Below are positions 15,086-21,423 of a DNA stretch of 21,423 nt, piece by piece. The position numbers were made by a program, and so were the translations under genes. The DNA is taken from positions 1-21,423 of the forward strand of contig CAWUZD010000053.1 of NCBI GenBank assembly GCA_963926925.1, given 5' to 3'. The notes below the pieces were generated by a model that had not been told where the DNA came from, made no database searches, and worked only from the letters and a program-made list of their open reading frames with translations. Within the stretch, counting starts at the first letter, position 1. Every line of letters starts with the position of its first letter. The stretch comes from Paralactobacillus_A sp963926925. Lineage in GTDB: Bacteria > Bacillota > Bacilli > Lactobacillales > Lactobacillaceae.

Positions 15086-16336
15086 ATGAATATTATTGAT
15101 GAACTTTCATGGCGTGGAGCAGTTAATCAACAAACTGACGCTGAAGGCTTACACAAATTAGTGGGTGAAAAGAAGATTGCGCTTTACTGTGGTGTTGACC
15201 CAACTGGTGACAGTATGCATATTGGTCATTTAATTCCATTTATGATGATGAAGCGTTTTGCAATGGCTGGTCACCATCCATACATTTTAATTGGTGGGGC
15301 AACTGGTAGTATTGGTGACCCAAGTGGTCGTAAATCTGAACGTAAGTTACAAACAATGGAACAAGTTAACCACAATGTTGAAGCATTAACTAAACAAATG
15401 AAACATTTGTTTGGTGATGATGAAAACATCACTTTTGTTAATAACTACGACTGGTTATCTAAGATTTCATTATTAGATTTCTTACGTGATTACGGTAAAT
15501 TAGTTAACGTTAATACAATGTTAGCTAAGGATATTGTTGCTAGTCGTTTAAAGGTTGGTATTTCTTACACTGAATTTACATACCAAATTTTACAATCAAT
15601 TGACTTCTGGACTTTATACCGTAACTTTGATATCCAACTTCAAATTGGCGGTGCTGATCAATGGGGTAACATCACTGGTGGGATTGATTTAATTCATAAA
15701 CTTGATCCTGATGCTGAAGTTTATGGTTTAACTATTCCATTAATGTTAAAAGCTGATGGTACTAAATTTGGTAAAACTGCTGGTGGTGCAGTTTGGTTAG
15801 ATGCTAAGAAGACATCTCCATACGAATTTTACCAATTCTGGTTAAATCAAGATGACCGTGATGTTGTTAAATACTTGAAGTTCTTTACTTTCTTAAGTAA
15901 AGGTGAAATCGATGATTTAGCTGCTAAAGTTAAGACAGAACCAGAAAAACGTGAAGCGCAAAAGGCTTTAGCTGCTGAAGTAACCCGGTTTGTTCATGGT
16001 CAATCTGCCTTAGATGAAGCAATTAAGATTTCAAACATTTTATTCAGTGGTGATATTAAGCAATTAACCACTGCTGAAGTACAAGATGCATTTAATGATG
16101 TTCCTCACGTTGAAATTGATGCACAACCACAAAATGTTGTTGAATTATTAGTTAACAGTGGTATTGAAAGTTCTAAACGGCAAGCCCGTGAAGATGTTAC
16201 TAATGGTGCAATTACCATCAATGGTGACCGTATTACTGATACTACTGCTGAAATTGATCCAGCTAGTCATTTTGATGGTAAGTATGTAGTTATCCGGCGT
16301 GGTAAGAAGAAATACTTCTTAGCTAAGGTTAAATAA
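15086..16336 (+). CDS. tyrS: Tyrosyl-tRNA synthetase of the tyrosine decarboxylation cluster
   Basis: A 416-residue class I tyrosyl-tRNA synthetase that charges tRNA-Tyr in the cytoplasm. Motifs: CGVDPTGDSMHIGH (35-48, HIGH at 45-48), GGADQWGN for tyrosine and tRNA recognition (188-195), KFGKT (227-231) in the KMSKS position, and a C-terminal S4 RNA-binding domain (about 350-410, with RQAREDV). The strong AAGGAGG (15071-15077) precedes ATG. It is under T-box control and followed by its own terminator. In known LAB and enterococcal tyramine clusters, tyrS is the first gene and acts as a tyrosine sensor, often beside a second housekeeping tyrS elsewhere. Its codon choice (AAC, TAC, CCA, GGT) suggests high expression. 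Confidence 0.95.
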   Translation: MNIIDELSWRGAVNQQTDAEGLHKLVGEKKIALYCGVDPTGDSMHIGHLIPFMMMKRFAMAGHHPYILIGGATGSIGDPSGRKSERKLQTMEQVNHNVEALTKQMKHLFGDDENITFVNNYDWLSKISLLDFLRDYGKLVNVNTMLAKDIVASRLKVGISYTEFTYQILQSIDFWTLYRNFDIQLQIGGADQWGNITGGIDLIHKLDPDAEVYGLTIPLMLKADGTKFGKTAGGAVWLDAKKTSPYEFYQFWLNQDDRDVVKYLKFFTFLSKGEIDDLAAKVKTEPEKREAQKALAAEVTRFVHGQSALDEAIKISNILFSGDIKQLTTAEVQDAFNDVPHVEIDAQPQNVVELLVNSGIESSKRQAREDVTNGAITINGDRITDTTAEIDPASHFDGKYVVIRRGKKKYFLAKVK

Positions 16337-16360
16337 TTATTTAAAAATTCACAGTTATAT

Positions 16361-16401
16361 AAAAGATTCAACATTTGTTATAAAATGTTGAATCTTTTTT
16401 T
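16361..16401 (+). terminator. Terminator after tyrS
   Basis: A perfect 16-bp stem (16361-16376 and 16383-16398, loop GTTATA) is followed by T up to 16401. It largely uncouples tyrS from the decarboxylase gene. Confidence 0.88.
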
Positions 16402-16428
16402 GATTTTGTGTTAAGGATTTTATATAAT
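16400..16428 (+). promoter_or_regulatory. Promoter of the tyrosine decarboxylase gene
   Basis: TTGATT (16400-16405), a 17-nt spacer and a perfect TATAAT (16423-16428), placed directly after the tyrS terminator. This would allow decarboxylase expression independent of the T-box. Tyramine operons are known to respond to acid and tyrosine, but no operator could be identified here. Confidence 0.7.
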
Positions 16429-16475
16429 AATTAAGTAATTCTTATACAAATAATTTTTGAAAGGAGATAACCACA

Positions 16476-18353
16476 ATGGGTGAATATGATAAATATAATA
16501 AAGCATCCAAAGATTTAGATCTTAATGCAATGTTTATCGGTGACAAAGCCGAAAATGGTGATCTTTACAAAGAATTATTAAATAAATTAGTTGATGAACA
16601 TCTTGGCTGGCGTTTAAACTACATGCCACAAGATAAAAAGATGATTAGCCGCGATGAACAAGATTCAGAAGCTTTCAAATCATCTGTTAAACGGATGGAA
16701 GATGTTTTAGACATTGTTTCACAACGTTTACGGACTGAATCAGTTCCTTGGCACTCAGCTGGTCGATATTGGGGCCATATGAATTCTGAAACATTAATGC
16801 CTGCTATTTTAGCATACAACTATGCAATGCTTTGGAATGGTAACAACGTTGCTTATGAATCTTCACCAGCAACTTCACAAATGGAAGAAGAAGTTGGTCA
16901 TGATTTTGCACGTTTAATGAGTTATAAGAATGGTTGGGGCCACATTAGTGCTGACGGTTCTATTGCTAACTTGGAAGGTTTATGGTATGCACGTAATATC
17001 AAGTCCTTACCATTAGCAATGAAAGAAGTAACTCCTGATTTAGTAGCTGGTAAGACAGATTGGGAGTTATTGAACATGCCAACTGATGAAATCATGGACT
17101 TAGTTGAAAAAGCTGGTGCTGATAAGCTTGATGCAATCAAGGCTAAATCAGCTCGTAGTGGGGAACATTTACGTGAATTAGGTAAATGGTTAGTACCACA
17201 AACTAAGCACTACTCATGGGTTAAAGCTGCAGATATCATTGGTATCGGTTTGGATCAAATCGTTTCTGTTCCTGTTGATGAACACTACCGGATGAACATT
17301 GACGAATTGGAAAAGACAATTCGCAAGTTTACTGATGAAGGTACACCAATCTTAGGTGTTGTTGGCGTTGTTGGTTCAACTGAAGAAGGTGCCGTTGATA
17401 ACGTTGACAAGATTGTTGCTTTACGTAAACGGTTAATGCAAGAAGGCATTTACTTCTACTTACATGTTGACGCTGCTTACGGTGGTTACATGCGGGCAAT
17501 GTTCTTAGATGAAGATAATAACTTCATTCCATATGATGAATTATTAGACAAATATCAAGAATATGGCGTATTCACTGAAAACAAACAATACGTTAAAGAA
17601 GAAGTTTACAATGCATACAAAGCAATTGAAGAAGCAGAATCAGTAACTATTGATCCACATAAGATGGGTTATGTTCCTTATTCAGCTGGTGGTATCGCAA
17701 TCAAGGACATTCGGATGCGTGATATTATTTCATACTTCGCAACTTATGTTTTTGAAAAAGGCGCTAACATTCCTGCTTTATTAGGTGCTTACATCCTTGA
17801 AGGATCTAAAGCTGGCGCAACTGCTGCTTCAGTATGGGCTGCACACCGGACATTACCATTAAACATTAGTGGTTATGGTAAATTAGTTGGTGCTTCTGTT
17901 GAAGGTGCACATCGTTACTACGACTTCTTAAGCAACTTAGAATTCCAAGTTGGCGATAAGACAATTGAAGTACATCCATTAACAATGCCTGACTTCAATA
18001 TGGTTGACTACGTTGTCACTGAAAAAGGTAACACTAACTTAGATGATATTAATAAGTTAAACCACGACTTATATGATCAAGCATCATATATCAAGGGTAG
18101 CTTATACAGCAAACCATACATTGTTTCACATACAGACTTTGCTCATTCAGATTACGGTGATAGCCCACTTGAATTTGTAAAGAGCTTAGGTGTATCTGAA
18201 GCAGAATGGAATCGTGTTCAAAAGATTACTATTATTCGTGCATCAGTTATGACACCATACATGAATAAGAAGGAAAACTTTGAATACTTTGCTCCAAAGA
18301 TCAAAGAAGCTATTCAAAAAGATTTGGAAGCTATCTATGAAACAGACAAATAA
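16476..18353 (+). CDS. tyrDC: Tyrosine decarboxylase (PLP-dependent, group II)
   Basis: A 625-residue PLP decarboxylase converting L-tyrosine to tyramine plus CO2 and consuming a proton. It matches the LAB/enterococcal TDC family in length (about 620-626) and in unbroken conserved blocks: AGRYWGHMNSET (95-106), YESSPATSQMEEEVGH (127-142), PQTKHYSW (241-248; H245 stacks on PLP), HVDAAYGGY (330-338; D332) and TIDPHKMGY (391-399), where K396 is the PLP-binding lysine. Glutamate decarboxylases are about 470 residues and differ in these blocks. AAGGAG (16461-16466) sets the ATG. With the antiporter downstream it forms the tyramine acid-resistance and energy-generating pathway. These enzymes also commonly act on phenylalanine. 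Confidence 0.96.
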   Translation: MGEYDKYNKASKDLDLNAMFIGDKAENGDLYKELLNKLVDEHLGWRLNYMPQDKKMISRDEQDSEAFKSSVKRMEDVLDIVSQRLRTESVPWHSAGRYWGHMNSETLMPAILAYNYAMLWNGNNVAYESSPATSQMEEEVGHDFARLMSYKNGWGHISADGSIANLEGLWYARNIKSLPLAMKEVTPDLVAGKTDWELLNMPTDEIMDLVEKAGADKLDAIKAKSARSGEHLRELGKWLVPQTKHYSWVKAADIIGIGLDQIVSVPVDEHYRMNIDELEKTIRKFTDEGTPILGVVGVVGSTEEGAVDNVDKIVALRKRLMQEGIYFYLHVDAAYGGYMRAMFLDEDNNFIPYDELLDKYQEYGVFTENKQYVKEEVYNAYKAIEEAESVTIDPHKMGYVPYSAGGIAIKDIRMRDIISYFATYVFEKGANIPALLGAYILEGSKAGATAASVWAAHRTLPLNISGYGKLVGASVEGAHRYYDFLSNLEFQVGDKTIEVHPLTMPDFNMVDYVVTEKGNTNLDDINKLNHDLYDQASYIKGSLYSKPYIVSHTDFAHSDYGDSPLEFVKSLGVSEAEWNRVQKITIIRASVMTPYMNKKENFEYFAPKIKEAIQKDLEAIYETDK

Positions 18354-18381
18354 TTTACTATAATAAATAAGTAAATGATCG

Positions 18382-18415
18382 AGGGAGAGTATCTATGGGT
18401 TTCTCTCCCTTTTTT
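18382..18415 (+). terminator. Hairpin with U-tract between tyrDC and tyrP
   Basis: AGGGAGAG (18382-18389) pairs with CTCTCCCT (18403-18410) around a 13-nt loop, followed by six T. An outer ATGAT/ATCAT pairing (about 18375-18379 and 18417-18421) encloses it. No promoter fits in the remaining about 35 nt before tyrP, so it is best read as a leaky terminator that sets the tyrDC:tyrP ratio, or as a processing site. Confidence 0.7.
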
Positions 18416-18447
18416 AATCATTAAAAAATTTATAGGAGGCTTTTACA

Positions 18448-19875
18448 ATGGCTGATAAGAATGCTGTCAAAGTTAGTCTTGGCACATTTATTGGGATGAC
18501 AATGGCAATGTGCGCAACTGTTCGTAGTATTCCTTCAGTTGCTGCGGCAAGCTGGACACAAATTACATATATGATCTTCGCGGTATTGTTCTTTGCATTA
18601 CCAATCTCATTGATTGCTGGTGAATTAGGAACAATGATGCGTGAAGAAGGTGGCCCACAATTATGGGTAAAAACAGCCTTAGGTGAAAAATGGGGCTTTG
18701 TTACTGCATGGTTGCTTTGGGTACAAATGTTCCCTGGAATGGTTATGGTTGCTTCAACATTAGGACCATTATGGGGTAATACATTTGGCGATGCTACTTT
18801 AGGTAATAACCACTGGTTTACTTTAGCAAACATCTTGGTATTTTATTGGATTATTACTATTTTAAACTTGAAATTCGATATGGCTAAAATCGGTGGTAAC
18901 ATTGGCGTTTGGTTAGGTGTTTATATTCCTATCGTTGTTATGATTATCATGGGTGTTGCTGCAATGATTAAGACTGGCATTAACCCATCAAGCATCTTAG
19001 GAACATTTACATGGAGTAAATTATTACCAAGCTTGACTAATTTACAAACATTAAAATACTTTGCTGCAATTGCATTTATTTATGTTGGTATTGAAATGTC
19101 ATCAGTTTATATTCCACGGTTACGTGATGCTGAAAAGACATACTCACGTGGTATTTTAACTGCTTTAATTGGTTTGGTATTAATGAATACTATCAACGGT
19201 GTTTTAGTATCAAACGTTATTCCTAAAGGTGATGCTGAATTAACTAACATTACACAACCTATCTTACTGTGGTGCAAGATTTTAGGTTTACCAACTATTA
19301 TCGCTAACATCTTCAGTTTCATGGTTGTAATTGGTGTATTAATTCAATTATCTGCATGGGTAACCGGTCCATCCAAGTCAATGACACAAGTTGCACGTGA
19401 AGGCTTATTACCAGCTTCATTCGGATATCATAAAGTTAATAAATTCTATGTTTCTCGGAATGTTGTTTTAACACAAAGTGTAATGATTTCATTGTTTGCT
19501 TTGTTATATGGCTTCATGAAGGATGTTAATAACGTATTCTTGACATTAACTAACGCAACAACAATTATTTACTCAATTGTTTACGTATTGATGGCAATCG
19601 CAATTATCAAGTTGCGAGTAGATAAACCAGATATGCCACGTCCATATCGTTTAGGTAAACATGGTAACGGCGTTGCTTTCTTCTGGGCAATCTTATTGTT
19701 AATCGGTATCTTCGTTATTATTGTCGCTACATTATTAGCAACACCACTTGTTCAATCAATTATCGTATTGATTATTTCTGCATTAATGTTTGTTGTCCCA
19801 TTAATCATTTATAGTCAAAAGAAAGATTCATGGTTGGAACAAGTAAATAAAGATTTAGGTAAAGATAATAACTAA
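18448..19875 (+). CDS. tyrP: Tyrosine/tyramine antiporter
   Basis: A 475-residue APC-superfamily amino-acid antiporter of the GadC/TyrP group with twelve predicted helices. It takes in tyrosine and expels tyramine; net positive charge movement generates proton motive force. Visible marks: TM1 with VRSIPS (25-30) in the substrate-binding unwound region, the IAGELGTMMREEGGPQLW segment (57-73), QMFPG (93-97), and TM6 with GIEMSS (214-219), whose Glu216 matches the TM6 acidic gating or substrate residue of AdiC/GadC. AGGAGG (18434-18439) sets the ATG. Directly following tyrosine decarboxylase identifies the substrate pair. Codon use is as optimised as in tyrDC. Confidence 0.93.
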   Translation: MADKNAVKVSLGTFIGMTMAMCATVRSIPSVAAASWTQITYMIFAVLFFALPISLIAGELGTMMREEGGPQLWVKTALGEKWGFVTAWLLWVQMFPGMVMVASTLGPLWGNTFGDATLGNNHWFTLANILVFYWIITILNLKFDMAKIGGNIGVWLGVYIPIVVMIIMGVAAMIKTGINPSSILGTFTWSKLLPSLTNLQTLKYFAAIAFIYVGIEMSSVYIPRLRDAEKTYSRGILTALIGLVLMNTINGVLVSNVIPKGDAELTNITQPILLWCKILGLPTIIANIFSFMVVIGVLIQLSAWVTGPSKSMTQVAREGLLPASFGYHKVNKFYVSRNVVLTQSVMISLFALLYGFMKDVNNVFLTLTNATTIIYSIVYVLMAIAIIKLRVDKPDMPRPYRLGKHGNGVAFFWAILLLIGIFVIIVATLLATPLVQSIIVLIISALMFVVPLIIYSQKKDSWLEQVNKDLGKDNN

Positions 19876-19892
19876 TAATAAATCTTATTAAT

Positions 19893-19930
19893 AAAGACCA
19901 ATGACATGTTAATGCCATTGGTCTTTTTTT
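19893..19930 (+). terminator. Terminator after tyrP
   Basis: AAAGACCAATGACAT (19893-19907) pairs with ATGCCATTGGTCTTT (19912-19926-ish) with one mismatch, followed by a seven-T run to 19930. It separates tyrP from the second antiporter. Confidence 0.85.
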
Positions 19931-19980
19931 GTAGAAAACTAGTTATAAGCGCCTTTGCAAGCTAATTTCAATAAAATATT

Positions 19981-19986
19981 TATAAT
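19981..19986 (+). promoter_or_regulatory. Possible -10 box of the second antiporter gene
   Basis: A perfect TATAAT lies 39 nt before the ATG, in an A+T-rich stretch. The best -35-like match, TTGCAA (19955-19960), is 20 nt away, which is longer than usual, so the promoter may be weak or need an activator. Confidence 0.35.
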
Positions 19987-20024
19987 TAGACATGTGACTA
20001 GGAGTTAAAAGGGAAGATGAGTAG

Positions 20025-21423
20025 ATGGTAAAACAAGGTAAAGGTTATAAGTATACATTAATTACGTTTATTGGGGCAACGATGGCCATGGTGGCTAGTG
20101 TACGGACGATCCCGACACTAGCCGCAACTGGTTGGCAACAATTTGCTTATGTATTATTTGATTTAATTGTGCTTGCTATTCCAGTTTGTTTGATTGCTGG
20201 TGAATTTGGGGCGATGTTTCCTGGCAAAGGTGGGCCACAATTATGGGCACATCAGGCACTTGGTCCTAAGTGGGGCTTTGTAATTGCTTGGATATTATGG
20301 GTACAAATGTTCCCAGGTTTAATAATGATTTCATCAACTTTGGGACCAACAGTTAGTGAAATGTTGGATCTTCCACAATTAGCTAATAATCATTGGTTTA
20401 TTCTGCTTTGTATTATTGCAGTGGTATGGGTACTAACTTTTTTAAGTTTACGTTTTGACGTTGCTAAAATTGGTGCCCAATATGGTGTCTGGCTTGGTGT
20501 GTATTTACCAGGAGTTTTAATGGCAATTTTAGGTTGTGCAGCAGTCTGCAAGGTTGGTGTTCTTCATCAAAGTTATTTATCCAACTTTTCATGGCATAAA
20601 TTATTACCTAATTTAACTAATGTTAAGGATTTAAGCTACTTTAATGCTGTTGCTTTTTTATTTACTGGTATTATTTTAACTTCAGTTTATATTTCTGAAT
20701 TACAAGATGCGAGTCAGAATTATATTAAAGGATTATTGATTTCATTATTTTTAATTGTTATTTTGAATATCTTTAATTCTTTCTTTGTTGCGGCAATTGT
20801 TCCTAATGGCAAAATTGAATTAGATAATATTGCACAACCTGTAGTTTTATACTGTCAAATATTACATTTACCACATTTTATTGTTAATATATTTAGTCTT
20901 TTAGTAGCATTAGGGATTGTCTTACAAATGTCATCATGGTTGAATGGACCACTGCGGACAATTACCCAAGCAGCACGGGCTGGTTTTTTACCAGCAAAAT
21001 GGCGTTTTCATATTGTTAATAAGTACGGCGTTGCGCCTAGCTTATTAATCGTGCAAATGGTTGTTTTGACATTATTTGGTTTATTGTACGCATTTACAAG
21101 TAATATGAATGGTATCTTTTTAACATTAACTGATACTACAAATGTGTTATACATGACCGTTTATATTATTTTAGTAGTAGCTCTATGGCATTTGCGTGTT
21201 CAACAACCGCAGTTAAGAAGACCTTACCGAATTGGTGGGCATATTAAAGGCAATTGGCCGGCCTATATTGTTGGTTTAATGTTACTAGTAGCAGTTGGCT
21301 TAAGTACACTTTCAATTTTTGTATCAGAAAGCATTGGTAACATTATTTTAATTTTAGTAATTACGATTGTTTTATTTAGTATTCCGTTTATCATTAATGC
21401 ACATAAGAAACCAAGTTGGTTAA
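20025..21423 (+). CDS. Second TyrP-like APC antiporter (3' end cut by the window)
   Basis: An open frame of 466 codons reaches the right edge without a stop; the final TAA of the window is out of frame. It aligns with tyrP throughout: VRTIPT (26-31), IAGEFGAMFPGKGGPQLW, WVQMFPG, NNHWF, FDVAKIG, SVYI, LNGPLRTITQAARAGFLPA and KKPSWL, so only about ten to fifteen residues are missing. The TM6 GIEMSS of tyrP is GIILTS here: Ile217 replaces the conserved Glu (codon ATT 20673-20675). A different substrate or coupling is likely. GGGAAG (20011-20016) precedes ATG by 8 nt. Codon use is much more A+T-rich than in tyrP, pointing to lower expression. Known clusters usually carry nhaC here. Confidence 0.88.
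   Translation, partial: MVKQGKGYKYTLITFIGATMAMVASVRTIPTLAATGWQQFAYVLFDLIVLAIPVCLIAGEFGAMFPGKGGPQLWAHQALGPKWGFVIAWILWVQMFPGLIMISSTLGPTVSEMLDLPQLANNHWFILLCIIAVVWVLTFLSLRFDVAKIGAQYGVWLGVYLPGVLMAILGCAAVCKVGVLHQSYLSNFSWHKLLPNLTNVKDLSYFNAVAFLFTGIILTSVYISELQDASQNYIKGLLISLFLIVILNIFNSFFVAAIVPNGKIELDNIAQPVVLYCQILHLPHFIVNIFSLLVALGIVLQMSSWLNGPLRTITQAARAGFLPAKWRFHIVNKYGVAPSLLIVQMVVLTLFGLLYAFTSNMNGIFLTLTDTTNVLYMTVYIILVVALWHLRVQQPQLRRPYRIGGHIKGNWPAYIVGLMLLVAVGLSTLSIFVSESIGNIILILVITIVLFSIPFIINAHKKPSWL

Noticed and set aside
20017..20031. Four-codon frame ATG AGT AGA TGG TAA ahead of the second antiporter, possible leader peptide
   Set aside because: AGGAG is 12 nt away and the frame is too short to distinguish from chance; the ATG at 20025 has its own GGGAAG.
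16476..21423. Glutamate decarboxylase with two GadC antiporters
   Set aside because: The transporters are GadC-like and a decarboxylase precedes them, but the 625-residue length, the conserved blocks and the tyrS with a UAC T-box upstream identify a tyrosine decarboxylase cluster.
1..21423. Mobile elements, CRISPR arrays, tRNA or rRNA genes
   Set aside because: No transposase or integrase frame, no regularly spaced direct repeats, and no clover-leaf or rRNA-like stretch was found on reading both strands.

Overview
The window looks like chromosomal DNA of a low-GC Gram-positive lactic acid bacterium, most likely Lactobacillaceae. Four things point there: a tyrosine T-box leader, the tyrosine decarboxylase operon layout, a Ddl ligase of the vancomycin-insensitive (D-Ala-D-Lac) sequence type, and A+T-rich coding with strong AGGAGG-type ribosome binding sites. 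I cannot name the species. The genes read as intact; the first and last are cut by the window edges.

Layout. 1-148 is the 3' end of an unrecognised gene with a terminator. 278-5555 is a four-gene surface-glycan cassette on the + strand: three polytopic GT-C-type membrane glycosyltransferases (the second and third are tandem paralogues) and a GtrB/CsbB-like polyprenyl-phosphate glycosyltransferase. No GtrA-type flippase is visible. 5641-5772 encodes a 43-residue basic protein behind a strong promoter with a 14-nt palindrome near the predicted transcription start. 5897-7618 is a UbiB/AarF (ABC1) kinase-like membrane protein. 7619-7850 is a structured intergenic region with two hairpins and a possible 22-codon ORF behind a very strong ribosome binding site. 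7851-9774 (- strand) is a translationally overlapping pair of acidic proteins that I do not recognise.

9968-12612 (+) holds an MFS exporter followed by two tandem VIT1/CCC1-family metal transporters. They end at a strong bidirectional terminator shared with the convergent D-Ala-D-X ligase gene ddl (12673-13725, -). A CDF zinc exporter (13900-14781, +) diverges from ddl.

14792-21423 is a tyrosine-to-tyramine module: a promoter, a Tyr-specific T-box riboswitch, tyrS, a terminator, a second promoter, tyrosine decarboxylase, a hairpin, the tyrosine/tyramine antiporter tyrP, a terminator, and a second TyrP-like antiporter that runs off the end. The decarboxylase consumes a cytoplasmic proton and the antiporter swaps tyrosine for tyramine, so the pair gives acid resistance and membrane energy. 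The T-box ties tyrS to charged tRNA-Tyr. The most notable departure from the usual tyrS-tdc-tyrP-nhaC order is the second, diverged antiporter in the fourth position, which has lost the conserved TM6 glutamate.

I see no CRISPR array, insertion sequence, prophage, rRNA or tRNA gene. The best candidates for undescribed biology are the second antiporter, the unrecognised two-gene minus-strand operon, the 22-codon ORF region, and the flippase-less glycosyltransferase cassette.
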